Origin: Granulosicoccus sp045110515
Lineage (GTDB): Bacteria > Pseudomonadota > Gammaproteobacteria > Granulosicoccales > Granulosicoccaceae
Direction: 5' to 3'
Assembly (NCBI GenBank): GCA_045110515.1
Contig: JBGCGD010000014.1
Span: forward strand, 1-64,000
Length of the DNA: 64,000 nt
The notes below the pieces were generated by a model. The model did no database searches, was not told where the DNA came from, and saw only the letters and a program-made list of their open reading frames with translations. Shown here one piece after another: positions 44,947 through 54,206 of this stretch. Each line of letters starts with the position of its first letter. Within the stretch, counting starts at the first letter, position 1. A program made the translations under genes and the position numbers.

Positions 44947-45744
44947 TTATGACCTGCTGTTGTTATAAGCGAAGTAAATCAGTGCAGCTCCCCCAACTAT
45001 CATCGGAAATGACAACAATTGCCCCATAGTGAGCCAGTTGAAGGCAATAAAGCCAAGATCTGCGTCTGGCTGACGAACAAACTCGATGAGGAATCTATAA
45101 ATACCGTAGCTCAGTACGAAGACTCCCGACACGGCCATTCTTGGCCGGCGCCGCGAGGAAAAAACCCAGACAATTAAAAACAGAATAATGCCTTCGCCGA
45201 TGAACTGATAGATTTGATTAGGGTGACGAGGTTCAGGACCTGCATGAGGAAAAACCATACCCCAAGGAACATCGGTGACTCGGCCGTACAACTCACCGTT
45301 TATAAAATTGCCGATACGCCCTGCTCCTAAACCGATCGGGAACATGGGCGCGAAAAAATCAGCTACCTGAAAAAACGAACGATGGGTAATGCGCGCGTAC
45401 AACCAAAAAGCGACAACAACGCCTATAAACCCGCCGTGAAAAGACATGCCGCGCCAACCGTACTGGCTGAACGGATTCAGCGCTTGCAAAGGTTCGCTAA
45501 ACAAAATATCTGTTTGATAGAAAAGCAAAGAGCCAACCTTTCCGCCAACAATAACACCGAGCACTATGTAGAAAACGGCATCGCCGATTTCCTCGGCAGT
45601 CCAACCCGCACCCGGTTTGCTAGCGCGATACTTGGCAAGCCACCAACCGGCCATAAACGCGAACATATACGTAACGCCGTACCAATGAATGACCAGCGGA
45701 CCAAGTTCCAATGCAACCGGATTTATATTGGGATATTGCAGCAT
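44947..45744 (-). CDS. lgt: Prolipoprotein diacylglyceryl transferase
   Basis: Inner-membrane enzyme that attaches diacylglycerol to the lipobox cysteine of prelipoproteins, the first step for the LolB, RlpA and TPR lipoproteins in this window. The 265-residue product has about seven membrane helices, YGWRGMSFHGGFIGV and the signature GRIGNFINGELYGRVTD. Lnt, encoded at 52701-54200, performs the last step of the pathway. Confidence 0.97.
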   Translation of the reverse strand: MLQYPNINPVALELGPLVIHWYGVTYMFAFMAGWWLAKYRASKPGAGWTAEEIGDAVFYIVLGVIVGGKVGSLLFYQTDILFSEPLQALNPFSQYGWRGMSFHGGFIGVVVAFWLYARITHRSFFQVADFFAPMFPIGLGAGRIGNFINGELYGRVTDVPWGMVFPHAGPEPRHPNQIYQFIGEGIILFLIVWVFSSRRRPRMAVSGVFVLSYGIYRFLIEFVRQPDADLGFIAFNWLTMGQLLSFPMIVGGAALIYFAYNNSRS

Positions 45745-45839
45745 TTAAGACAGCCAGTCCTATGTATTGGCGCGTCGACGACGCACAGAGTATAACGATA
45801 TCGACGCGATACCGTCACGATGGTAACAAGTGCCCCCGT

Positions 45840-47021
45840 TTAAACAACACGCCCGATAACGCCGGTGAGATAGAGCGTCTCGGGCATGGAGGCGTGAACC
45901 GGATGATCAGCGCCCTGCCGAAGAGTAGATAGCAGCTGTAGACCCAGACTACCCTTTGGAGTTCCTAGTCTCATTTGCTGAATCAACTCCTCGTGACTCA
46001 GCGCTTGAGAACATGAAGCGCTCAGAATTATGCCTCCTGGATTTAAAAGACGCATGGCAAGACGGTTGTTGAGCGCATAGTGACGCATACCTGCATCGCG
46101 ATCTTTTCGGCGTTTTATAAAGGCGGGAGGATCAAGAATGACCACGTCAAAACGCTCACGCTCTTCAAACAGCGTCCGCATGGCCTCAACCGCATCTGAC
46201 GCCTTCGCCGTAAAGTTGCTTTCTAGGCCATTTCTTATGGCATTGGCGTTTGCGGCATTCACGGCCGTCTCAGATGCATCTATCGCCAGTACAGATTCCG
46301 CACCGGCCACAGCCGCGTTGAGTCCGAATGCGCCCAGATACGTGTATAAGTCTAGAACCCGCTTACCTTTGACCCACTCTTTAATCGCATTTCTGCTGTC
46401 TCTATGGTCATAAAACCAACCGGTTTTCTGACCGAGCTCTGCAGGTACTTCAAAATCAAGATCGTTTTCATTGATTGCCAGCGTATCGGTGGCATTGCCG
46501 AACACCCATTCGCGGTACAGCGGCAGATGCTCAAGCTCTCTCACTGAGGCATCGTTTCTTAAGTAAATATTGGCGGCACCGGAGAGAGTTTTTAAGGCAT
46601 CAACGATATCGTCGCGATAGTGCTCCATGCCAGCGGTCGTAATTTGAACTACCAGCGTTTCACCGTAACGATCAACGGTTAGCCCGGGTAAAAAATCCCC
46701 TTCGCTATGCACCCAGCGGTAATAAGGTTTGGGATAAAGCGCCTCGCGCAATTCAAGAGCCCGCCCTAATCGCGCACGTAAAACCGTTGCATTAAAGGGT
46801 TCGTTTGCTCGCCTGCTGGTTACTCGTGCTGCGATCAGCGAGTGAGGATTGACGTAGACGTGGGCGAGGAATTTTCCATTAACCGACGTTACAGTTGCCG
46901 GCGCCCCTGGCTCCAATCCTTTGAGCGGTGTTTGCTGGGTATCAATCTCGTTTGAGAATATCCAACCATGACCACTTTGAATCCGACGCTCTTCCCGTTT
47001 CTTTAAGCGAAGGACATTCAT
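45840..47021 (-). CDS. rlmI: 23S rRNA (cytosine-1962-C5)-methyltransferase RlmI
   Basis: A 393-residue enzyme with an N-terminal PUA domain (LKKREERRIQSGHGWIFSNE), a middle domain with YYRWVHSEGDFLPGLTVDRY, and a Rossmann SAM domain with VLDLYTYLGAFGLNAAVAGA, LDPPAFIKRRKD and the late SASCSQALS, which holds the catalytic cysteine. Length and order match RlmI/YccW. It follows rsd by 45 bp on the same strand. Confidence 0.93.
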   Translation of the reverse strand: MNVLRLKKREERRIQSGHGWIFSNEIDTQQTPLKGLEPGAPATVTSVNGKFLAHVYVNPHSLIAARVTSRRANEPFNATVLRARLGRALELREALYPKPYYRWVHSEGDFLPGLTVDRYGETLVVQITTAGMEHYRDDIVDALKTLSGAANIYLRNDASVRELEHLPLYREWVFGNATDTLAINENDLDFEVPAELGQKTGWFYDHRDSRNAIKEWVKGKRVLDLYTYLGAFGLNAAVAGAESVLAIDASETAVNAANANAIRNGLESNFTAKASDAVEAMRTLFEERERFDVVILDPPAFIKRRKDRDAGMRHYALNNRLAMRLLNPGGIILSASCSQALSHEELIQQMRLGTPKGSLGLQLLSTLRQGADHPVHASMPETLYLTGVIGRVV

Positions 47022-47066
47022 GCTAACGACACCGCGATTGAGGCGCCGTTCAAAATTAATAGCGGT

Positions 47067-47570
47067 TTACTTTTCCAGTGCGCTAAGCAGTTGATCTTCC
47101 AACTCTCCGCGGACCGCGATAACTTCACCCAAACGCGAAAGATCGCCGGATAGCATGTGGACGTCATCGCCCGTTCCGTCAAAAGCATCGTACTTGTCAT
47201 TAAAATCGACCAGGAAGTCTGTAGTTTCAGCAATTGCGGGATAGACCTCGGCTGCAACTTCTTTGACAGCCCGGCGACGCTCTTTGCCTTCAATAATGCG
47301 CTGATACACTTCAAAGTGCCCCATCGCGGTGTAGTCCACCATTATCTGGCAAAAACGGCGCAGTTGGTCAGCTTCGACTTGATGAGTTTCGATATCACGC
47401 GTGGCGAACGAGCTAACACCTGCCAATTGACAGTAACTCACTACAACTTCTTGCCTTAATTTAACCAACGACTCGATAGTGTTGTGTAATCGACCGCGAC
47501 GATCCACTCCACCGGAGTTGTCTCCGTTGGGTTCGAATGATGCTGTATTGGCTTCTGCTTGGACGCTCAT
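47067..47570 (-). CDS. rsd: Regulator of sigma D (Rsd/AlgQ family)
   Basis: Anti-sigma factor that binds sigma-70 and frees core polymerase for alternative sigma factors; in Pseudomonas (AlgQ) it also affects alginate and siderophore control. The 167-residue product has LVKLRQEVVVSYCQLAG, LRRFCQIMVDYTAMGHFEVYQ (read in parts) and IIEGKERRRAV, typical of the four-helix fold. I chose the ATG at 47570, which has GGAG nine bases upstream; a TTG at 47609 is possible but unneeded. A 22-bp palindrome lies 45 bp upstream of that ATG. Confidence 0.9.
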   Translation of the reverse strand: MSVQAEANTASFEPNGDNSGGVDRRGRLHNTIESLVKLRQEVVVSYCQLAGVSSFATRDIETHQVEADQLRRFCQIMVDYTAMGHFEVYQRIIEGKERRRAVKEVAAEVYPAIAETTDFLVDFNDKYDAFDGTGDDVHMLSGDLSRLGEVIAVRGELEDQLLSALEK

Positions 47571-47614
47571 TGCGTTGATCTCCGGCACGAAATAAGAAAA
47601 GTGAAACAAACCTG

Positions 47615-47636
47615 GGGGTTACGTACACGTTACCCC
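47615..47636. promoter_or_regulatory. 22-bp imperfect palindrome upstream of rsd
   Basis: GGGGTTACGT-AC-ACGTTACCCC has one mismatched pair only. Lying in the 5' flank of rsd (minus strand), it could be a regulator binding site or an mRNA hairpin in the leader. No T tract follows it in either direction. Confidence 0.4.
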
Positions 47637-47791
47637 AAGCAAGGACTTTGCCATTTAGTGAGTCAAGTAAACCACAAGTGTTGCAGAAACACCACAGCTA
47701 ATTGTTAAAATAATTTCTCGGAAGTTAATCGCAAACCGATGATATTCATAACAATTAAAAATTGACTTACGACATATTTAAGCTACCAAAT

Positions 47792-48244
47792 TCAGTCACC
47801 ATGCCAGTCAATGATGTGCGAATAAATTTCTGATAATGGGACAAATTGCTCAGAAACACACTGTTCGGCCACCGAAATGCCTGCCAATTTGACGCTTTCA
47901 GGGGTTCCACTGAGCAAGGGGTGCCAATTATCCAAAGGCTCTCCTCGGCTCAATTTCCGATAAGCACAGGTTTCGGGCAGCCAACTGATCTTTTCTGCAG
48001 TGATTGGCCGAATGGATAGACAGTCTGGCACCTTTGAAAAGCGATTCTCGTAATCGCTGCAACGACAGTTGCTGGTATCAAGCAATCGGCAAGACACTCG
48101 AGTGAAATGAATTTGCCCGGTATCCTCGTCTTCCAACTTTTGCAAACAACAACGACCACAACCGTCACACAGCGATTCCCACTCCGAATCGCTCATGTCG
48201 TCGAGCGCTTTAACTTCCCAAAATGGTCTTGCTTCAGAGCTCAT
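47792..48244 (-). CDS. ycgN: YcgN family cysteine-cluster protein (UPF0260)
   Basis: A 150-residue protein with the YkgJ/CxxCxxCC-type cluster at the N-terminus: CDGCGRCCLQKLED (residues 23-36), then VSCRLLDTSNCRCSDYENR and CLSIRP, at least eight conserved cysteines that may bind an iron-sulfur cluster or zinc. Conserved PLDNWHPLLSG and VAEQCVSEQFVPL follow. Function unknown. It lies 14 bp downstream of fbp on the same strand. Confidence 0.9.
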   Translation of the reverse strand: MSSEARPFWEVKALDDMSDSEWESLCDGCGRCCLQKLEDEDTGQIHFTRVSCRLLDTSNCRCSDYENRFSKVPDCLSIRPITAEKISWLPETCAYRKLSRGEPLDNWHPLLSGTPESVKLAGISVAEQCVSEQFVPLSEIYSHIIDWHGD

Positions 48245-48258
48245 GAGAAATCCGACGA

Positions 48259-49272
48259 CTAAGCTTCCTTATGATATTCAATGACCCGCCGCACCTCTTC
48301 AGCCGACCCCATGATCACTGGAACCCGTTGATGCAAATCACTCGGCTCAATATCCAGAATAGATTCCGTGCCAGTATGTGCGATTCCGCCTGCTTGCTCC
48401 ATGAGCCACCCCATAGGATTAGCTTCGTACATTAAGCGCAACTTTCCGGACTTCCCCGCGGCTTGGAGCTTTGCATCCATAGGGTATAAAAACACTCCCC
48501 CTCGACACAGAATTCGGTGAACATCACCCACCATTGACCCTGCCCAGCGCATATTAAAATTCCGGCCGCGCGGACCTGTTTCGCCCAAATTACACTCCTC
48601 GATGTAGCGCTTTTCCGGGGCTAGCCAGTGTCTCGTATACGCTGAGTTTATAGCGTATTCGCTAGTGGACTCCGGCACTGTCATCGCCGGGTGGCTAAGG
48701 ATAAATTCTCCAATACTGCTCTCCAGTGTAAACCCGACAACACCCTCACCGATGGTTAGAATCAACATGCTGGCCGAACTGTACAAACAGTAGCCAGCGC
48801 ACACCTGCGATCTTCCGCTTTGCAGGAAATCCGAGTCTTTTGGTGCCGCTGCAGAGTCGTGCCGGGTAATGGAAAAGATGGTGCCGGTCGAGCCATTCAC
48901 ATCAATATTGCTTGACCCATCCAGCGGATCGAACGCGAGCAAATATTTGCCTCGAGAGTATTGTTCAGGAATCGGATAGTGCTCATCCATCTCTTCTGAT
49001 GCAATGCCTGCCAGATGACCTGAGGATTCCATCGACTCGATGAAAACTTCATTGGCGATAATATCGAGCTTTTTTTGTTCTTCCCCCTGAACGTTCTCCT
49101 GCCCTGCCGCTCCGAGCACGCCAGCTAGCTCACCGCGGCGAACAAGATCGGACAATCGCTTGCAGGCCGTCGCCACATCACCCATCAGGCCAAGGAAATC
49201 ACTGCCGAGGTCGTCTCGGGAGCGGCTCTGTTGCGCTAAATATTGGGTAAGCGTTGTGCCTGTCTGCGCCAT
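48259..49272 (-). CDS. fbp: Fructose-1,6-bisphosphatase class I
   Basis: Gluconeogenic enzyme releasing phosphate from fructose 1,6-bisphosphate. The 337-residue product has the metal-binding LLAFDPLDGSSNIDVNG, IASEEMDEHYPIP, and the C-terminal GKLRLMYEANPMGWLMEQAGG. Its ATG overlaps the rubredoxin stop by one base (TAATG). No serine or lysine pathway residues beyond the family norm. Confidence 0.96.
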   Translation of the reverse strand: MAQTGTTLTQYLAQQSRSRDDLGSDFLGLMGDVATACKRLSDLVRRGELAGVLGAAGQENVQGEEQKKLDIIANEVFIESMESSGHLAGIASEEMDEHYPIPEQYSRGKYLLAFDPLDGSSNIDVNGSTGTIFSITRHDSAAAPKDSDFLQSGRSQVCAGYCLYSSASMLILTIGEGVVGFTLESSIGEFILSHPAMTVPESTSEYAINSAYTRHWLAPEKRYIEECNLGETGPRGRNFNMRWAGSMVGDVHRILCRGGVFLYPMDAKLQAAGKSGKLRLMYEANPMGWLMEQAGGIAHTGTESILDIEPSDLHQRVPVIMGSAEEVRRVIEYHKEA

Positions 49273-49484
49273 TATATTTCCACCATGTCAAAGTCGTCTT
49301 TTATCGCACCGCAATCGGGACAGGCCCAGTTCAGCGGCACATCTTCCCACCGAGTTCCGGCGGCAATTCCATCTTCCGGCCATCCTTCGGCCTCGTCATA
49401 GATTAGTCCACACACGATGCATAAGTATTTCTTGTATTCCACGGGAACGTCGCTGCTGCTATTAAGGGTACTTAATTGTCTCAT
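49272..49484 (-). CDS. Rubredoxin
   Basis: Small electron carrier with one iron held by four cysteines: YLCIVCGLIYDEAEGWPEDG gives the first CxxC and NWACPDCGAIKDDF the second. Seventy residues from the ATG at 49484, about 14 longer than the family core. A GTG in front of EYKKY would give a standard-length protein, but neither start has a clear ribosome binding site. It is divergent from hemL, a common pairing in gammaproteobacteria, and runs into fbp. The redox partner cannot be told here. Confidence 0.93.
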   Translation of the reverse strand: MRQLSTLNSSSDVPVEYKKYLCIVCGLIYDEAEGWPEDGIAAGTRWEDVPLNWACPDCGAIKDDFDMVEI

Positions 49485-49552
49485 CTACACAAGAGACATG
49501 CCGTAAAATGGCAGCCTAAAGATTGATAACCCCTTACATTCCGGAGCCTCTT

Positions 49553-50869
49553 GTGTCATCCACAACGTCCTCGACAGATCATAATGCCGCACAACAGTTA
49601 TTCGATCGTGCGCGTAAAGTCATTCCAGGTGGCGTGAATTCCCCTGTTCGTGCCTTTGGTAGCGTTGGTGGCACCCCCCGCTTCATCACCAGCGCCAGTG
49701 GTGCGTACGTAACTGACACTGAGAACAAGCAGTACATCGATTATGTGGGGTCCTGGGGACCCATGCTACTTGGACACGCACACCCGGAAGTCATCGCGGC
49801 CGTCAGAGCTGTCGCCGAGAATGGCTTAAGTTTTGGCGCACCGACAGAGCTCGAAGTCCAGATGGCAGAATTAATTTGCGATATCGTCCCGTCGATCGAA
49901 TCGGTGCGAATGTGCAGCTCTGGCACTGAAGCGACCATGAGTGCCATCAGACTAGCCCGCGGCTTTACCGGCAGAGACAACATACTGAAATTCGAAGGCT
50001 GCTATCACGGACATTCAGATTCACTGCTGGTTAAGGCAGGCTCCGGTGCGTTAACTCTGGGTGTTCCCAGCTCTCCAGGTATTCCGGCAGATTTTGCCAA
50101 ACACACACTGACGCTTGCGTTCAACGATGAAGATGCATTGCGCGCTCTATTTAAAGAACAAGGCGATTCACTGGCTTGCGTCATTATTGAGCCTATAGCT
50201 GGCAATATGAATTTCGTCGAACCGTTGCCCGGTTATCTAGAAACGTTACGCAAGCTTTGCACAGAGCATGGCACGGTACTTATTTTTGATGAAGTCATGA
50301 CGGGTTTTCGCGTTGCCAAAGGCGGTGCTCAAGAGTTGTACGACGTCATGCCGGACATCACAACCCTCGGCAAAGTCATTGGCGGCGGGATGCCTGTCGG
50401 GGCATTCGGTGGGCGTCGCGATATCATGGAACAAATTGCGCCAACAGGTCCCATCTACCAAGCCGGCACCTTGTCTGGCAACCCTATTGCCATGAGCGCA
50501 GGTATTAAAACGCTTCAGCTTTTATCTGAAACCAATTTTCACGCTGAGCTTCACGCGATAACTGGGCGGCTACTTAGCGGCTTAGAAAATGAAGCTAGTA
50601 AGCACGGCGTGCCGCTATGCACTGCTCACGCGGGTGGAATGTTTGGCGTGTTTTTTACAGACGCTAACAAGGTAACCGGATTTGATGAGGTTATGAAATG
50701 CGATACAGATCACTTCAAACTATTTTTTCATAGCATGCTGGCCAGTGGTATTTACCTGGCACCGTCTGCATTCGAAGCAGGGTTTTCAAGTGCTGCCCAT
50801 ACAGACCAGGATATCGACGACACGATAAAAGCCGCCGGTGAAGCATTTTCAGCCATCAAGAAGGCATAG
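49553..50869 (+). CDS. hemL: Glutamate-1-semialdehyde 2,1-aminomutase
   Basis: PLP enzyme of the C5 tetrapyrrole pathway, acting right after HemA. From the GTG at 49553, with GGAG six bases upstream, it has 438 residues; a TTG at 49523 is in frame but unneeded. Typical features are KVIPGGVNSPVRAFGSVGG, GCYHGHSDSLLVKAGSG, IFDEVMTGFRVAKGG and the PLP lysine in TTLGKVIGGGMPVGAFGG. The sulfotransferase-like gene starts two bases after its stop. Confidence 0.97.
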   Translation: MSSTTSSTDHNAAQQLFDRARKVIPGGVNSPVRAFGSVGGTPRFITSASGAYVTDTENKQYIDYVGSWGPMLLGHAHPEVIAAVRAVAENGLSFGAPTELEVQMAELICDIVPSIESVRMCSSGTEATMSAIRLARGFTGRDNILKFEGCYHGHSDSLLVKAGSGALTLGVPSSPGIPADFAKHTLTLAFNDEDALRALFKEQGDSLACVIIEPIAGNMNFVEPLPGYLETLRKLCTEHGTVLIFDEVMTGFRVAKGGAQELYDVMPDITTLGKVIGGGMPVGAFGGRRDIMEQIAPTGPIYQAGTLSGNPIAMSAGIKTLQLLSETNFHAELHAITGRLLSGLENEASKHGVPLCTAHAGGMFGVFFTDANKVTGFDEVMKCDTDHFKLFFHSMLASGIYLAPSAFEAGFSSAAHTDQDIDDTIKAAGEAFSAIKKA

Positions 50870-50871
50870 TC

Positions 50872-51591
50872 ATGAACGGTCGATGTATAGCTATGTGGTC
50901 GGGTCCTCGCAATATCTCAACCGCCATGATGAGAGCGTGGGAAAATCGTAGCGATACCGTTGTCTTGGATGAACCCTTTTATGCGCACTTTCTAGATCGG
51001 ACGGGCATTGAGCACCCCATGCGCGACGATATTGTTGCCGAGGGTGAGACAGATTGGGCGAAGATAGTTAGCCGATTAATTGAGAAACCAGCATCGGGGT
51101 TGTTTTATCAAAAACACATTACAACACATTGGCTCGAGCATTTTAAAACTGACTGGTTAACAGAACTGTCCCATGTCTTTTTAATCAGGGATCCAGAACC
51201 TGTGGCTGCCTCTTATGCGGTTAAACGACACAGTGTGACTGCCAGCGATTTGGGATACTCACAACAATCAGAGCTATTTAGAATTATCACTAAAATGCAG
51301 GGCAAAAAGCCCCCTGTTATTGACAGCAAACGCTTCTTAGAAAACCCGAAATCTCAACTTGAAACGCTGTGCGACATTCTAGAGATACCGTTCGAAGACA
51401 CTATGCTGACCTGGCCTACAGGCGCCAGAGAAAGTGACGGGATATGGGGAGCTCATTGGTACGATGCGGTCAACCAATCTACTGGCTTTAAACCGCCCCA
51501 AGCCAAGCAGGCTGAACTCACTGACGCACAGCAAGACATCGCTAATGAGTGCAAAGCGTATTATGAAGAGCTACGAGACGTCGCTATTTAA
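50872..51591 (+). CDS. Sulfotransferase-like P-loop protein
   Basis: A 239-residue protein beginning with a P-loop-like MWSGPRNISTAMMRAW (residues 8-23), where PAPS-dependent sulfotransferases bind the 5'-phosphosulfate, then LDEPFYAHFLDRTG. HVFLIRDPEPVAASYAVKRH (about 101-120) resembles the 3'-phosphate-binding LxRDP segment. Related proteins occur widely in bacteria and eukaryotes next to aminotransferases, with no proven substrate. It is coupled to hemL. The PAPS-making cysD and cysNC genes lie about 7 kb away, but a link is only inference. Confidence 0.7.
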   Translation: MNGRCIAMWSGPRNISTAMMRAWENRSDTVVLDEPFYAHFLDRTGIEHPMRDDIVAEGETDWAKIVSRLIEKPASGLFYQKHITTHWLEHFKTDWLTELSHVFLIRDPEPVAASYAVKRHSVTASDLGYSQQSELFRIITKMQGKKPPVIDSKRFLENPKSQLETLCDILEIPFEDTMLTWPTGARESDGIWGAHWYDAVNQSTGFKPPQAKQAELTDAQQDIANECKAYYEELRDVAI

Positions 51592-51612
51592 ACCGATGTA
51601 GAGCTTAGCTGG

Positions 51613-52131
51613 CTAGAAATACCATTTAAGCCCAAAGCTAACTGCGGTAACATCTGAGAACTCAGCACCATCAGCGCTGTATCTCATCAGGTCTGCAGAT
51701 AAGTCCACTCGTGAGCTCAGCTGTGTCTCCATACCAATGCCGTAAGAGAAACCTGACTGGGAATCTGTAAATGTGCGTCCATTGATATCCTGACTGTGCG
51801 TAAGGCTCGATAATCCGACCAAGCCAAAGACAGCGCTTTTTTGACCAAAGGGCAAATAGCCTTTAAGCAAAGCACTGGCAAAGCTTGTACTAAACGAATC
51901 ATAAGAGACACTTTCGGTATCTGAACCACCCCCTAAATGCGCTTCTATATCGAAAAAGTCATTCAGGCGAACACCCATTCTCAAACGCAAACCAAGTGGG
52001 TTCAAGTCATCGTTTTGGGTACTGTTGATTGACATCGAAGCACCATCAACACCAATGTACATATCGGCGACAGCCTGTATTGGAGAGGCTATTGCCAGGC
52101 AACTGACAAGGGATACAGTAACGATTTTTTT
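51613..52131 (-). CDS. Outer-membrane beta-barrel protein (OmpA-like or OprF-like small barrel)
   Basis: A 172-residue exported protein. From the ATG at 52131 the signal peptide ends near AVADMYIG. The rest is alternating beta strands with aromatic girdles (LRLRMGVRLNDFFDIEAHLG, GFSYGIGMETQLSSRVDLSA) and a C-terminal aromatic end FGLKWYF, the usual outer-membrane insertion signal. It fits the small eight-stranded porin-like barrels. No specific function. Convergent with the sulfotransferase-like gene 21 bp away. Confidence 0.85.
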   Translation of the reverse strand, partial: KKIVTVSLVSCLAIASPIQAVADMYIGVDGASMSINSTQNDDLNPLGLRLRMGVRLNDFFDIEAHLGGGSDTESVSYDSFSTSFASALLKGYLPFGQKSAVFGLVGLSSLTHSQDINGRTFTDSQSGFSYGIGMETQLSSRVDLSADLMRYSADGAEFSDVTAVSFGLKWYF

Positions 52132-52215
52132 CATGACAGTGTCCGTTCTTAAAGAAGAACGCACAGCCTATAGAATCTCTCCTTAACTGGATCTGAACAA
52201 CGCGTTTGGGAATAC

Positions 52216-52605
52216 CTATTCAGCAGTTTCAGCATAGGCCTGATAATCATCAGGATCCATCATAGATTCGATATCAGATGCTTCATCGGGTTGGATTTTA
52301 AAAATCCAACCATCCCCATACGGATCTGTATTGACCAGTTCTGGATTGTCAGCGAGTTCTACGTTTGCATCGATAACGGTGCCGGCCACCGGAGCATAGA
52401 TGTCCGATGCGGCTTTGACAGATTCAACGACTGCGATACCTTCTTCAGCTTCACAGTTACGATCAATTTCCGGTGTTTCAACAAACACCAAGTCGCCTAA
52501 CTGTTCTTGGGCATGGCCACTGATACCGACGGTGATAGTTCCGTCTTCTTCCAACCTGACCCATTCGTGAGAAGGTGCAAATTTTAAATCGCCTGGGATT
52601 TCCAT
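52216..52605 (-). CDS. gcvH: Glycine cleavage system H protein
   Basis: Carries the methylamine group of glycine on a lipoyl arm among the P, T and L proteins. The 129-residue product has the lipoyl lysine at position 64 in VESVKAASDIYAP and the start FAPSHEWVRLEEDGTITVGI. Lipoylation depends on lipB and lipA in this window. gcvP and gcvT are not adjacent, and no glycine riboswitch is visible in the 95 bp upstream. Confidence 0.97.
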   Translation of the reverse strand: MEIPGDLKFAPSHEWVRLEEDGTITVGISGHAQEQLGDLVFVETPEIDRNCEAEEGIAVVESVKAASDIYAPVAGTVIDANVELADNPELVNTDPYGDGWIFKIQPDEASDIESMMDPDDYQAYAETAE

Positions 52606-52700
52606 AAAACTACTCTGCTGATTATTAAACGACTAGGAGTGCTCCAAGAGTGGCGCCGATCAGTTTACAACACCCCGATTGCACGCCAATACAAGCCCAG

Positions 52701-54200
52701 TTACGACGAGAATACTATTCGCTTTAACAGAGCAACAAACAGTATGACCATACAAATTATAAAAACTGGCCAATTTCCTGTTCTAGAGTACGGTGTTAAG
52801 CCTGACCGCGGCTGGACTTGCACGTCCATAATACCAGCAGTGTTATGAAAAATACGACCGACGACCTGGCCTCTAAAATCAATGGCGGAGGAAACACCGG
52901 TGTTCGTAACGCGAACAAGGGGCCTTGCAAGTTCCAAGGCTCGCATTCGTGCTTTCTGCTCATGCTGATGCGGCGCAGCTGAATCGCCAAACCAAGCATC
53001 ATTGGAGACATTGATCAGCAATTGGGAATCAGGCAACAACGCCCTCAACTCTTCCCCGTATACATCTTCATAACAAATTGATATCCCAACTTTCACTCCT
53101 TGGATATCGATGGGCACGTGGGGTCCGCTACCCGCCGCAAGATCGGCCATGGGAATGACGATAAACTTCGAGGCGAAATCGAGAATAAAACGTAACGGCA
53201 TATATTCTCCAAACGGAACCAAATGCCTCTTTTGATAGACAGCCTGCGCGCCTCCCAACTGCTTGACTGCATTGTAAACATCATTGCCAACTCTTTGAAA
53301 ACCTCCACTGAGCACATCGACATCCTGCGCATCCATGGAGCTGACAAACGGACTCATAACCCTCTCTACCTGATCAAAATACGTGGGTATCGCCGTTTCG
53401 GGCCACACGACCAGATCAATATTCTCAATACCCGGCTGCTGCGACATTGACGTGTAGTTTTGCAAGGAGGATTCCAGCCTGGCCTGGCTGAATTTCATTT
53501 CCTGTGGGATATTGGCCTGCACCATGCGGATGTTTAAAGACTCACCATCAGCTTGCGAAAAGTCAACGCTTTTAGTCGCAACAGACAAAAGAATAGGCAC
53601 AATAATTACGACAAACGACCCTACTCTCAGTCTTGTTGAACCACTGACAAAAGCAACAGCAGTACACGCTGAAAGCACAACGAAGAAACTAAGCCCATAC
53701 ACTCCGACCAATGGAGCCAGGTGTGCTAAGGGACCAGAGGTTTGGCTGTATCCAATGAGAATCCATGGAAAACCGTTCATTATTTTCCCGCGGAGCAACT
53801 CGGCTAGCACCCACAAGGCTGCGAATAAAAACGCATTAGCCAAAGGCGTATTCTGCCTCTTTGCACGCACCCAGATGTAGGCGGTCAAGCTGGGAAAGAG
53901 CGTCATTACCAGTACAAACAACAAGGTTAACAAAGCGGCAAGCGGGGCAATGGCTGCGCCAAACAAATGCAAACTAAAATACACCCAATGCACACCAATG
54001 CCAAAGTAGCCGAGGCCAAATAACCAACCCAACCACAATGCGTGCTTGGGCGTGGCATTTTGCAGCAGCGCATAAAGCACAATCAGTGAGCCCGAAGCAG
54101 CTACCCACCATTCGGTGGGGGCGAAAGAAAACGGCAGTACGAGTCCACTGACAAATGCCAGTGTTGACACTAACCAACGCGGCAGGACTAAATTTCCCAT
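52701..54200 (-). CDS. lnt: Apolipoprotein N-acyltransferase
   Basis: Inner-membrane nitrilase-type enzyme that adds the third acyl chain to lipoproteins before Lol export. The 499-residue product has about six N-terminal helices and a periplasmic CN-hydrolase domain with the Glu-Lys-Cys triad in VWPETAIPTYF, KRHLVPFGEYMP and ISICYEDVYGEE. A last membrane helix ends the protein. It follows corC by six bases. Confidence 0.95.
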   Translation of the reverse strand: MGNLVLPRWLVSTLAFVSGLVLPFSFAPTEWWVAASGSLIVLYALLQNATPKHALWLGWLFGLGYFGIGVHWVYFSLHLFGAAIAPLAALLTLLFVLVMTLFPSLTAYIWVRAKRQNTPLANAFLFAALWVLAELLRGKIMNGFPWILIGYSQTSGPLAHLAPLVGVYGLSFFVVLSACTAVAFVSGSTRLRVGSFVVIIVPILLSVATKSVDFSQADGESLNIRMVQANIPQEMKFSQARLESSLQNYTSMSQQPGIENIDLVVWPETAIPTYFDQVERVMSPFVSSMDAQDVDVLSGGFQRVGNDVYNAVKQLGGAQAVYQKRHLVPFGEYMPLRFILDFASKFIVIPMADLAAGSGPHVPIDIQGVKVGISICYEDVYGEELRALLPDSQLLINVSNDAWFGDSAAPHQHEQKARMRALELARPLVRVTNTGVSSAIDFRGQVVGRIFHNTAGIMDVQVQPRSGLTPYSRTGNWPVFIICMVILFVALLKRIVFSS

Positions 54201-54206
54201 CGGGTC

